Shown here: positions 5,976 to 13,541 of the stretch, piece by piece
How the letters are laid out: every line of letters starts with the position of its first letter
Position numbering within the stretch: position 1 is the stretch's first letter
From: Eggerthellales bacterium UBA948
GTDB lineage: Bacteria > Actinomycetota > Coriobacteriia > Coriobacteriales > UBA8131
Direction: 5' to 3'
NCBI GenBank assembly: GCA_002293265.1
Contig: DBCW01000106.1
Coordinates: 1-15,593 of the forward strand
DNA: 15,593 bases
Notes under the pieces: model-generated
Database searches by the model: none
The model's input: the letters and a program-made list of their open reading frames with translations, nothing else
What the model was told of the DNA's origin: nothing
Made by a program: the position numbers and the translations under genes

Positions 5976-7847
5976 ATGCTCTATCTTTCCCAAATGCTGG
6001 GGCGTCCGGTGCTTGACTCCAACGGAGAAGAGATCGGTCGGATAAGCGATCTTGCCATTCAAACCGGCGAGGTCTTTCCAAGAATTACGTCCGTGGCATT
6101 TCTCGGACCCTCCAAAACGCCGTTCATGGTCTCTTGGCGCAAATATGTGGCAAGTTACGAAGATGGCAAGATACAGCTTAACAAACCTAGTTACGACATC
6201 AGGTTCAGCTACTTGCAACCTGATGAATTGCTGCTTGCCCGCGATCTTTTAAACAAGCAGATAGTTGACACGCAAGGTCTTAAAGTAGTGCGTGTAAACG
6301 ATCTCAAGTTCTCTCGTACAGGACAACAGCTAAGGCTACTCGGCGCCGAGGTTGGTGTTCGCGGAATACTTCGCACACTCAACCCCATGCTGGAACGTGC
6401 CACCATGGCTGTGGCTAAACTGTTTCGCAAGAGCGTTAATGAAAACATCATCGCCTGGAGTTACATGGAGCTGGTGGATCGCGATCTCTCCAGCGTCAAG
6501 CTAGCTGTAACCCACAAGCGCCTCTCCGAGCTTCACCCGGCAGACGTGGCCGACATCCTCGAACAATTAGACCCACAGCAGCGCAGCCTTGTCTTTGAGC
6601 ATTTGGACAAACAACAAGCCGCTGATACTTTCTCAGAGCTAGAAGACGAATATCAAACTGACATGTTTGAAGAGCTAACAGAAAACGAAGCCGCAGACCT
6701 CTTGGCACAGATGGATCCGGACGACGCGGCAGACATCATCGGTGGTCTGCCCTACGAAAAAGCCGAGAAGCTGCTTTGGCTGATGGGTGTGCAAGACGAA
6801 AAACGCATTCGCTCTTTGCTTGGTTACAAAGAAAAGACCGCCGGCGGTATCATGACGCCGGAGTTTGTAGCCGTAGACGAGGACACTACGGTAGGCGAGA
6901 CTATCGAAAAACTGCGTCATCTGGACGAAGACCACGAAAACGTCTACTACGTATATACCCTAGACAACGCGAAGCGTTTGACCGGTGCAGTATCTCTGCG
7001 CTCTTTGGTGCTTGCCGACAACGAAAAAAAGGTTTGTGAACTGGCAATACGCGATCTAATTACCGTGGAGCCACACGAAGACCAAGAGGTCGTAGCCGAC
7101 ACGATATCCAAGTACAACCTTTTAGCGGTGCCGGTAGTAGAAGACGGCAATACAATACTAGGAATCGTTACAGTAGACGACGCATTAGACGTTTTAGAAG
7201 AAGAACACAGCGAGGACTTGCAGATCGCCGGTGCCGGAGGCTTAAGCCGCGACAGCGAATCTTATACTTTGGGAAATATCTTGCTGTGGTTCTTACGCAA
7301 ACATATGTGGTTTATCATCTGGGCTTTGCTTGCTATTTTGGCTACCATGTCCGGCAACTTGCCGCAAGTTCTTCCCTCACTGATATTTGCGCCGTTTGTA
7401 TTGCTGGTCGCCAACGAGATGGTGGCGTATGCTATGAACGATCTGCTTGAGTATGGTTCAGCTGACAGCGCCGTTAAGGCGCGAAGGCTATTTGCTCGCA
7501 ACTTTGTCGCGTCACTCTTTGTATCAATTGCCGCCGGAATACTCGGAACTGTACTGTTTGCTGCTTTAGGTAGCAGTATAGAGCTTTACACACCTGAAGG
7601 GTTTGACTCACATGGTGTTCAAGCCTACCTGATTTTGGGTTTTATTCCGGCGATTGTGGCAGCGTTCTTAACCGTAATTGCAGGCACCTTGGTAACCGTT
7701 AGCGCGCGCAGGCGGCTAAATAAAGATAAGCCGATATCCAGCATATCGCTAACGTTGTTGATGATGGCGTTTGCAATGATCGTACAGATTGGTCTGCAAA
7801 TATTGTTGCGTATGAACTCACATATGTTCGCTTGGCTGTTTTCGTAG
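5976..7847 (+). CDS. PRC-barrel/MgtE-N/CBS membrane protein (MgtE-like Mg2+ transporter or sensor)
   Basis: This 623-residue protein has two PRC-barrel-like segments (about 1-80 and 85-165) and a helical MgtE N domain (about 175-280, repeated ADVADILEQLDP, AADLLAQMDPDDAADII). The MgtE connector YKEKTAGGIMTPEFVAV (284-300) follows, then a CBS pair (about 290-410) and a C-terminal membrane region with about five hydrophobic segments (434-458, 467-488, 510-535, 549-575, 590-611). In MgtE the N and CBS domains bind Mg2+ and gate the pore. Here the membrane part lacks the conserved GGN.G.Q-type pore sequence, and the extra PRC domains make it longer than the usual 450 or so residues. It may be a divergent transporter or a Mg2+-sensing partner of the NRAMP protein, whose gene starts 15 bp downstream. 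Strong SD GAAGGAG, which a hairpin can mask. Confidence 0.85.
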   Translation: MLYLSQMLGRPVLDSNGEEIGRISDLAIQTGEVFPRITSVAFLGPSKTPFMVSWRKYVASYEDGKIQLNKPSYDIRFSYLQPDELLLARDLLNKQIVDTQGLKVVRVNDLKFSRTGQQLRLLGAEVGVRGILRTLNPMLERATMAVAKLFRKSVNENIIAWSYMELVDRDLSSVKLAVTHKRLSELHPADVADILEQLDPQQRSLVFEHLDKQQAADTFSELEDEYQTDMFEELTENEAADLLAQMDPDDAADIIGGLPYEKAEKLLWLMGVQDEKRIRSLLGYKEKTAGGIMTPEFVAVDEDTTVGETIEKLRHLDEDHENVYYVYTLDNAKRLTGAVSLRSLVLADNEKKVCELAIRDLITVEPHEDQEVVADTISKYNLLAVPVVEDGNTILGIVTVDDALDVLEEEHSEDLQIAGAGGLSRDSESYTLGNILLWFLRKHMWFIIWALLAILATMSGNLPQVLPSLIFAPFVLLVANEMVAYAMNDLLEYGSADSAVKARRLFARNFVASLFVSIAAGILGTVLFAALGSSIELYTPEGFDSHGVQAYLILGFIPAIVAAFLTVIAGTLVTVSARRRLNKDKPISSISLTLLMMAFAMIVQIGLQILLRMNSHMFAWLFS

Positions 7848-7862
7848 CTTGGAGTTTTAGAT

Positions 7863-9173
7863 ATGAGCAACAAAGACATGCAAGAGACATTGCAGCAAGA
7901 AGCCACGCAGCTGTCATCCACGCAACAAGCACCAGTGCCGGCAAAGAAGAAGTCAAAGATCGTACTGCTGCTGGCAGTAATGGGTCCGGGCATCATCGCC
8001 GAGTTGGCCGGAAACGACGCGGGCGGAATCTCAACATTTTCTGTAGCCGGATCATCATACGGCTACTCAGTGCTTTGGACGATCCCCATTGCCTTGTTGT
8101 TCTTGATGGTGGTGCAAGAATCTGCCGCACGCATGGGCGCACAAACAGGCAAAGGCTTCTCCGCACTTATCCGTGAAAACTTTGGCATCAAGCTGACAGC
8201 GTTAGCTATGGGTGCGTTACTGGTAGCAAACTTAGGGACGACACTTTCTGAGTTTGCCGGCATCGCCGCCGGCATGGAGCTATTTGGTGTAAGCAAATAC
8301 ATCAGCGTGCCGGTAGCCGGTGTGGCAGTCTGGGCACTGGTTATGGGCGGTTCGCACAGACGCACCGAAAAGATATTTATGACTATCAGCCTGGTGTTTT
8401 TAACTTACGTGGTCTGCGCCTTTATTGCCGAGCCGGATTGGGGAGAGGTAGCCCAAAACACATTTGTACCGCGCATGATATTTGAAAAAGAATTCTTTGC
8501 CCTGATCATAGCGCTCATTGGTACAACTATCGCCCCATGGATGATCTTCTTTGGTCAGAACAATGTGGTGGAAAAAGGCATCAAGATCAAAGATCTGGTA
8601 AACCAACGCATAGACGTATTTTCCGGAGCAGTAATCGCTGCTTTAGTAGTCTGGTTCATTATCATCACAACGGGTACAGTGCTTTTCTCGCAAGGCATAG
8701 TAGTAACCGATGCTGAAAGCGCCGCAAAAGCCCTAGAACCTCTGGTAGGAGTTTACGCTAAACAACTATTTGGAGCCGGATTTGTAGGCGCGTCCTTCCT
8801 GGCGGCTTGCATACTGCCGCTAACAACGGCTTACGCAATCTGCGAAGCCTTTGGTTGGGAACGTGGAGTAGGACACACATGGGCAGAAGCTCCGGTATTC
8901 AGGTCACTGTTCACCGCAATCATTGCAATTTCATGCATAGTGGTGATGATTCCCAATATAGACTTAATGGGTGTAATGCTAACCTCCCAGTTCATAAACG
9001 GCATTCTGCTGCCGGTCTTGCTGGTATTTTTGGTAAGGATAATCAACAACCGCAGAGTAATGGGCGAATACAAAAACGGCAAACTGGCAAACGTGTTGAG
9101 CATATTCACAATAGCAGTGATCGTAGCGTTATCAGCAGTCTTATTGGTTATGCAGATTTTGGGATTGGGGTAA
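7863..9173 (+). CDS. NRAMP-related Mg2+ transporter (NRMT type)
   Basis: This 436-residue polytopic protein of the NRAMP/SLC11 fold has about 11 hydrophobic segments. The TM1 metal motif, DPGN in Mn/Fe transporters, reads D52-A-G-G55 inside GPGIIAELAGNDAGG. The TM6 motif MPHN is replaced by A224-P-W, so the methionine that favours soft transition metals is missing. Asp kept, Asn to Gly and Met to Ala is the pattern I recall for bacterial NRMTs, studied in Clostridium and Eggerthella lenta, which take up Mg2+ and Mn2+. The gene follows the MgtE-like gene by 15 bp with SD GGAG (7851-7854), so they are co-expressed. Substrate Mg2+ (perhaps Mn2+) is inferred from the motifs plus this partner; MntH-type annotation would be misleading. 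Confidence 0.85.
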   Translation: MSNKDMQETLQQEATQLSSTQQAPVPAKKKSKIVLLLAVMGPGIIAELAGNDAGGISTFSVAGSSYGYSVLWTIPIALLFLMVVQESAARMGAQTGKGFSALIRENFGIKLTALAMGALLVANLGTTLSEFAGIAAGMELFGVSKYISVPVAGVAVWALVMGGSHRRTEKIFMTISLVFLTYVVCAFIAEPDWGEVAQNTFVPRMIFEKEFFALIIALIGTTIAPWMIFFGQNNVVEKGIKIKDLVNQRIDVFSGAVIAALVVWFIIITTGTVLFSQGIVVTDAESAAKALEPLVGVYAKQLFGAGFVGASFLAACILPLTTAYAICEAFGWERGVGHTWAEAPVFRSLFTAIIAISCIVVMIPNIDLMGVMLTSQFINGILLPVLLVFLVRIINNRRVMGEYKNGKLANVLSIFTIAVIVALSAVLLVMQILGLG

Positions 9174-9207
9174 GGTTTACAAGCGCCACACTTTTCTGTG
9201 CAAACCT
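9173..9207. terminator. Possible bidirectional terminator hairpin
   Basis: AGGTTT (9173-9178) pairs with AAACCT (9202-9207), and an inner CACA/TGTG stem closes a TTTTC-containing loop. It sits exactly between the convergent transporter and antitoxin genes. The U-tract is poor on both strands, so this is a weak call. Confidence 0.35.
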
Positions 9208-9208
9208 C

Positions 9209-9487
9209 TTAATCATGAACGAGTTCTTCAACAATTACTGTGCGCACATATTCGCTAATAGATTGCCCTCTTGTTTTAGCCCTGCTTTCCAGAGCTCGCT
9301 TTATAGATATCGGAATCTTCACGGATAAAACCGTGGAGCCTTCCACGCTTGATGGAGGACACCCAACTACTATATCTCCTACGTTATGCTCACCATCTGG
9401 CCACTCATCGCGATCAAGCGCTTCAGACCACCTATCAAGCATTTCTTCAGTGACTACTTTTCCGTCTATTGTTTTAATGGGATCCAT
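9209..9487 (-). CDS. Ribbon-helix-helix antitoxin-like protein
   Basis: A 92-residue protein. The C-terminal half (about 51-90) fits a ribbon-helix-helix DNA-binding fold: strand STVLSVKIP, then helices SIKRALESRA and SISEYVRTVIVEEL. The N-terminal half (about 1-50, with VTEEMLDRWSEALDRDEWP) is acidic and may bind the toxin. An in-frame ATG exists at 9508, but an AGGAGGT ribosome site (9492-9498) lies immediately upstream of the ATG at 9487 and inside the longer version, so 9487 is the start. The gene overlaps the 3' end of the upstream small gene by 14 bp. By analogy with other systems it should neutralise the partner and repress their promoter. The exact antitoxin family is not recognised. 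Confidence 0.7.
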   Translation of the reverse strand: MDPIKTIDGKVVTEEMLDRWSEALDRDEWPDGEHNVGDIVVGCPPSSVEGSTVLSVKIPISIKRALESRAKTRGQSISEYVRTVIVEELVHD

Positions 9488-9752
9488 GTTTACCTCCTCT
9501 AAAGCCAAGTTCTTTTAGAAATTTAGTGGTAGGTGGAACCTTTGCGTGATAAACATTCCAATTGCCTTGGTTATCTTCAAACGCTACCAACTCTGCCATA
9601 CGTCCATCTTGCAAAGTTCCTATTGCAATCCATCTAGGTGGCTCGTCTTTACTTTCTCTCATTCTGCATCTAATGGGACTTTCCCATGCATACTTGACTT
9701 CGCTCTCACCCAATCCATGTTTTAAAGCATGTTTGAGAATTACAGTATTCAT
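9474..9752 (-). CDS. Small toxin-like protein of a type II toxin-antitoxin pair (BrnT-like order)
   Basis: A 92-residue basic/aromatic protein beginning MNTVILKHALKHGL, with YAWESP, PPRWIAIGTLQDGR and VYHAKVPPTTKFLKEL sequences. The KHGL...YAW...AIG..DGR...HA order resembles small nuclease-type toxins such as BrnT, though the typical BrnT N-terminus (WDxxK...N) is missing, so the family call is tentative. The toxin-first order, 14-bp overlap with a ribbon-helix-helix gene and a dedicated promoter are typical of brnTA-like modules. SD GGGAGAG lies just before the start codon. Toxicity is not shown by the sequence. Confidence 0.6.
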   Translation of the reverse strand: MNTVILKHALKHGLGESEVKYAWESPIRCRMRESKDEPPRWIAIGTLQDGRMAELVAFEDNQGNWNVYHAKVPPTTKFLKELGFRGGKHGSH

Positions 9753-9806
9753 ATACTCTCCCGTTCATACATAATGAGTATACCATAGACGTATGACTGA
9801 GTGCAA
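9752..9806 (-). promoter_or_regulatory. Promoter and putative autoregulatory operator of the toxin-antitoxin pair
   Basis: On the minus strand a TTGCAC -35 (9801-9806) and a TATACT -10 (9777-9782) are 18 bp apart, and TGG directly before TATACT makes an extended -10. A perfect 7-bp inverted repeat, TATACTC (9752-9758) and GAGTATA (9776-9782) as read on the plus strand, spans from the -10 box to the start codon. This is a likely site for the ribbon-helix-helix protein to repress its own operon (inference). Confidence 0.5.
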
Positions 9807-9865
9807 AAACCGGAACATGCAGTAGAGTGCTACCTTATCGAATTCTTTTTCGGTAAAGGCAGAAA

Positions 9866-10273
9866 GTGTGGCACGAGCAAAGCTCGCTACTAAGATAGTT
9901 TAATCCTGCATGTAATCCCCCAATTGTTTACACAGGCATACATACCGCGGCGCGTAAGTCAGGTTTACCTATAGATTTTTGGGCGACAAACGCTCCGGTT
10001 CAAGAGTCTGCTATTAGATTCTTCGGTTTCGAGCTTCGCTCTACACTCAGAATGACAACAGGATTATTTTGTGCTGGTTGTGTACGTACCTGTCTTTCCG
10101 AGCGCAGCCGAGGAATCTAATGGCAAACTGTAAAGACGACAACGGATGTCGCCCGGAAAGCATTCGTTCTGATCCCTCGACTTGCGTTCTCCATGACATG
10201 AGTCTTTGTCAGCAATCGGGGGGATTGCACTTAAAGTTAGCTATATTAGAAGCGAGCTTTACTCGCGCCACAC
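9866..10273. mobile_element. MITE-like foldback element (about 408-bp imperfect palindrome)
   Basis: The outer 33 bp (9866-9898) match the reverse complement of 10241-10273 at 29 positions by eye. Similarity continues inward: the TGTAATCCCCC region near 9911 matches the complement of the GGGGGGATTGCA region near 10218. GGGCGACA near 9980 matches TGTCGCCC near 10147. TTAGATTCTTCGG (10014-10026) matches CCGAGGAATCTAA (10108-10120) with one mismatch. The centre is near 10065-10085. No transposase or credible ORF lies inside and no clear target duplication was seen, so it is a non-autonomous element or a very long structured intergenic palindrome. The right end stops 12 bp beyond the stop codon of the ATPase gene. 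It accounts for most of the 533-bp gap between genes; 9807-9865 holds nothing I recognise. Confidence 0.65.
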
Positions 10274-10285
10274 GACGGTGCTTCC

Positions 10286-11515
10286 TTAAATCATTGCAGC
10301 AGGTATTATGAGATCTGTCTCGGTTAAGGGCAGCGCATCTTTTGCCATGCAAATAACTGCGCCTGAACCTCGCTTTATATTGGGGATTGTGTTTATAAGC
10401 TTGAAAGACGAAGTTGTGTTTTTGTTGGGGTCACTAGTGGTTTTTATCTCAATCGGATAAAGCACATCGCCTTCTTTGATTATCAGATCGATCTCGCGTT
10501 TTTCCTTGTCTCTATAGTAGAAAAGCGGAGCGTCTATTATGCCGTCATTGTAGTAAGACTTTAACACTTCTCCCACAACAAAAGTCTCGAAAATATGCCC
10601 CCACATCGCGCCACTAACAAGCTGCTGAGGAGTATTCCAGCCTAGTAACCAGCACGCAAATCCGGTGTCAATAAAGTATAGCTTCTCGGTTTTTATCAGA
10701 CGTTTTAGATAGTTGTTGTAATAAGGTTGTAAAAGGTATACAAGGCCACTAGACTCTAAGACAGATAGCCACTTTCTAACAGTTGTAACGTCTTTTCCGC
10801 ATGACTCTGCAAGTGTGGTCAGGTTTAGCATCTGTCCGGTTAGCGAGGCACAAGCGCGAACAAACTTTAAAAACGCCGATTCGTCATGTATCTTAAGAAC
10901 ATCTCTTACATCTTTTTCTATATACGTTTGCAGATAAGAGCTGTAGTAATCAGCCCAGTCATACAAATCACTTGTTGTTTCGTGAAGCTCAGGAAAAAAG
11001 CCTTTATGAATACGATCAACAGTTGTTTGATAGTCGCTCTTATTGCCAAGCTTTTTTCGAGCACTAATCATATCGATTGTGGGTAAAAAGGGCTGGCGAA
11101 AATCAATTAGATCAAGTTCGCGCAGTGAAAGTCCCAACATTTTGATAATACCTGCCCTGCCGGCAAGGCTTTCGCTGATTCCATGCATTAGGTTAAGACT
11201 TTGTGAGCCGGTTAAATAGAATTGTCCTTTTTGTTTTTCTTCATCTACATGCTCTTTTATGTACTCAAACAACTGCGCTGCCTTTTGTATCTCATCCACA
11301 ATGATTGGAGGTTTGTTAGATTCAAAAAAGACAGAAGGAGCGTCTAAAGCACTTTGTCGTACCAATGGATTATCGAGTGCAATATAGGCGATGTCGCTGC
11401 GAGCAGTTTTTAGCATAGTGGACTTCCCGATTTGCCTGGCACCAGTGAGCACTAATACAGGCTTACGTTTTTCCATTCGCGCTAATACTGCCTCTATGTG
11501 TCTTGTAAAATACAT
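10286..11515 (-). CDS. AAA ATPase with DUF4143 domain
   Basis: This 409-residue cytoplasmic protein has an N-terminal AAA_14-type P-loop domain: Walker A GARQIGKST (25-33), Walker B PIIVDEIQKA (D74, E75) and a YLTGSQS sensor segment. A winged-helix-like middle (about 215-260, LTTLAESCGKDVTTVRKWLSVLE) follows. The C-terminal DUF4143 part contains YFIDTGFACWLLG, a FETFVVGEVLKS segment and YYRDKEKREIDLIIKEGD (a nuclease-fold-like D...E.K pattern: EIDLII...YPIEIKTT). Such ATPases are common, often in several copies, in anaerobes and archaea; their function is not established. The upstream SD (GAAAGA) is weak. It appears to be a single-gene unit. Length and motifs are complete, so it is probably intact. 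Confidence 0.88.
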   Translation of the reverse strand: MYFTRHIEAVLARMEKRKPVLVLTGARQIGKSTMLKTARSDIAYIALDNPLVRQSALDAPSVFFESNKPPIIVDEIQKAAQLFEYIKEHVDEEKQKGQFYLTGSQSLNLMHGISESLAGRAGIIKMLGLSLRELDLIDFRQPFLPTIDMISARKKLGNKSDYQTTVDRIHKGFFPELHETTSDLYDWADYYSSYLQTYIEKDVRDVLKIHDESAFLKFVRACASLTGQMLNLTTLAESCGKDVTTVRKWLSVLESSGLVYLLQPYYNNYLKRLIKTEKLYFIDTGFACWLLGWNTPQQLVSGAMWGHIFETFVVGEVLKSYYNDGIIDAPLFYYRDKEKREIDLIIKEGDVLYPIEIKTTSDPNKNTTSSFKLINTIPNIKRGSGAVICMAKDALPLTETDLIIPAAMI

Positions 11516-11566
11516 TTTCTGTCTTTCTTCAAACTACGACTAATTTAGGAAATTATACCAGATAAG

Positions 11567-11944
11567 TCAAATTGTTGCCGTGCCCTTTTCCTTGTTGTTT
11601 TTATAAGTGACTGTGTAGTCAATATTTCTCTTTAGGGTTTTACCTTTGTATGTCACTTTGGAATTCGGCTTTATTGCCTTGCCGTTTTTGTATTTTTGTG
11701 TCTTTACCTTTGCATACTTTGCTTTTGTTATGGAAGCTTTTTTTATAGTGAAATATGCTGTCTTCTTACCTTGGTAGTTTCCTTTACCGGCTATGCTTGC
11801 TGTGGCCACACCGGCATTTATGTTGTTTGCATAACTAATCGTGTAATCAGTATTTTGAACCAGGGCTTTACCGGAATAATAAACTGCCACAGCAGGAGTA
11901 TGTGTATTACCTGTATAAGTTACATCAGCAATCGAAGAATCCAA
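11567..11944 (-). pseudogene. Fragment of a surface protein with Ig-like repeats
   Basis: The frame encodes about 125 residues with two tandem modules of about 70-80 residues. Each has the pattern Y-T/K-G/N-x..P.V..GK.L....DYT.SY.NN...G.A...GKGNY.G, known from secreted or cell-wall proteins of gut Firmicutes and Actinobacteria. There is no ATG, signal peptide or ribosome site: the first possible start is TTG at 11942-11944, 7 bp after the aminotransferase stop. The second module breaks off at a TGA after GTATI, where an intact copy would continue. It looks like the decayed 3' remnant of a longer adhesin-like gene that lost its 5' part. Read-through from the aminotransferase mRNA is possible. 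Confidence 0.65.
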
Positions 11945-11951
11945 TAGCAGC

Positions 11952-13280
11952 CTATGCCTTAACCATCTGCACTATATCCTTGCGCCTACTGCGCCGCGAC
12001 ATAATGCTTTCTATTGCGGCTATGCGAGCGCATACACAAAATATTTCGCTGGCAACTACCAACTCCTCTATGGACGGGTAGCTAGGGGCAATGCGGATGT
12101 TCTTGTTCATCTGCTCGCTGCCATAAGGAAACGTTGCTCCGGCATCTGTTAGGACTACGCCAACGCGTTTTGCAAGTTCTACGGTGCGCATAGCCGTGCC
12201 GCTCAGGCCATCGAAAGAGATGAAATAGCCACCACGTGGTTTGGTCCAAGTGGCAATGCCCAAGTTACCAAGTTCGCGCTCCAGAGTGTCTAGCACAACG
12301 CGAAACTTGGGCGCAAGCAATGCCGCATGCTTACGCATATGTTCTCTAACACCATCAAGATCACGCAAAAATGCAACTTGGCGTAGTTGATTTACCTTGT
12401 CGGCACCAACGGTCTGAAAGCTCATGGTCTTAACAATCTCGGCAAGGTTTTCGCCGGAGGCAGAAAGTGCCGAGATTCCTCCACCGGCAAAAGTTATCTT
12501 TGAAGTTGAGGAGAACATGTAGTACATGTTTGGTTTGCCGGTCTCAATGCAAGCTTCGCGAAGGTCGAGCAGCTCATCGCCGGGCTCTTCCAAGTCATGA
12601 ACAGCGTAAGCGTTATCCCAATATATCTTAAAATCGCCGGCAGCCGGTTTTAGGGCGGCAAAGCGGCGCACTATTTCATCAGAATATGTTATTCCCAGCG
12701 GGTTGGCATATTTTGGCACACACCAGATGCCTTTAACACTTGGATCGGTATTTACCAAGTGTTCCACAACACTCATGTCCGGACCGTTTGACATCATCTC
12801 GATCTCGATGTTGTTGATACCAAAGCTTTGGGTTATAGCAAAGTGACGATCATAGCCCGGAGCCGGGCAGAGGAACTTCACAGATTCAAGTTTGCTCCAA
12901 GGCGTAAAACCGTTAACGCCAACAAGCATGGAGCGCGCCACTGCGTCATACATTAAGTTAAGCGAGGAATTATTGCTCACCAAGACCTCGTTTGCCGGAA
13001 CACCCATGATGTCACCCATGAGTTTTTTGGCCTCAGGGATACCGGTCAGGTTGCCGTAATTGCGCGTGTCTTCGCCAAAGCTATCAAGTGGAGTGGTATC
13101 GGAGGGTAGAATGTCCAACAGTGCATTGGAGAGATCAAGTTGCTCCGGTGCCGGCTTACCTCTAGCCATATTCAGCTTCAGTCCTTGGGCCTTGTAGTCT
13201 TCATAGCGCGCAAGTAAGGAGTTAAGTTCTTCTTCGAGAAGCTCTTTGTCCATACTTATATATGTTTCAGTATTAGCCAT
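11952..13280 (-). CDS. Class I aminotransferase, MocR/aspartate-aminotransferase type
   Basis: A 442-residue PLP enzyme of fold type I. The Schiff-base lysine is K261 in SSTSKITFAGGG; D222 in WDNAYAVHD is the expected partner of the pyridine nitrogen; YANPLG (191-196) gives the conserved Asn-Pro. The N-terminus (YKAQGLKLNMARGKPAPEQLDLS, in part) and length match the stand-alone Aminotran_MocR/PF12897-type aminotransferases, several annotated as aspartate aminotransferases. The amino donor cannot be fixed from sequence. AGGAG sits about 7 bp before the start codon. It is transcribed divergently from the symporter gene across a 261-bp region, and the surface-protein fragment follows its stop directly. 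Confidence 0.88.
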   Translation of the reverse strand: MANTETYISMDKELLEEELNSLLARYEDYKAQGLKLNMARGKPAPEQLDLSNALLDILPSDTTPLDSFGEDTRNYGNLTGIPEAKKLMGDIMGVPANEVLVSNNSSLNLMYDAVARSMLVGVNGFTPWSKLESVKFLCPAPGYDRHFAITQSFGINNIEIEMMSNGPDMSVVEHLVNTDPSVKGIWCVPKYANPLGITYSDEIVRRFAALKPAAGDFKIYWDNAYAVHDLEEPGDELLDLREACIETGKPNMYYMFSSTSKITFAGGGISALSASGENLAEIVKTMSFQTVGADKVNQLRQVAFLRDLDGVREHMRKHAALLAPKFRVVLDTLERELGNLGIATWTKPRGGYFISFDGLSGTAMRTVELAKRVGVVLTDAGATFPYGSEQMNKNIRIAPSYPSIEELVVASEIFCVCARIAAIESIMSRRSRRKDIVQMVKA

Positions 13281-13415
13281 GCTTAACTCCTATCGGGTTA
13301 TTATGATTCGTGGTTTGCAGTTCATATTCTAATATAACAACAGGCTTATCCCTGCGTAATCTCGCAATCTGTGTTCTTTGATGGCTTCGGGTGTAAATAC
13401 TATCTTAATTTGTCG

Positions 13416-13421
13416 TATAAT
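13416..13421 (+). promoter_or_regulatory. -10 box for the symporter gene
   Basis: A consensus TATAAT lies about 120 bases before the symporter start. The matching -35 is poor (TGTAAA at 18-bp spacing). Transcription would begin near 13428 and leave a leader of about 115 nt. Confidence 0.5.
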
Positions 13422-13448
13422 GCAGCGACTGTTAAGTTTTGGGGATCG

Positions 13449-13526
13449 ATGAATCAAAACTCTGGGGAGGTAATAAATCGGCATTTCCTGAGAACTTACG
13501 AAGCACATGCAAAACGAACCTTTTGA
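13449..13526 (+). CDS. Possible 25-residue leader peptide
   Basis: An ATG-started frame encodes MNQNSGEVINRHF and twelve more residues, with stop TGA 13524-13526 located 15 bp before the symporter start. Its only upstream purine tract, GGGG, lies too close to the ATG. It could couple translation to the symporter gene or be chance. No family is recognised. Confidence 0.15.
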   Translation: MNQNSGEVINRHFLRTYEAHAKRTF

Positions 13527-13541
13527 AAGGCGGAGGCTATC

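Noticed and set aside
5862..6218. Minus-strand frame over the leader and mgtE-like start
   Set aside because: It is a shadow of the forward gene and of the structured leader, with no recognisable family.
7863..9173. MntH-type Mn/Fe transporter
   Set aside because: TM1 reads DAGG instead of DPGN and TM6 APW instead of MPH, which points to the Mg2+-type branch.
9240..9774. Plus-strand open frames of 70-92 codons across the toxin-antitoxin region
   Set aside because: They are antisense to two genes with good ribosome sites and overlap, and lack their own signals.
10069..10311. Plus-strand 80-codon frame inside the foldback element
   Set aside because: It follows the right arm of the palindrome, and its product shows no resemblance to any protein family; no ribosome site.
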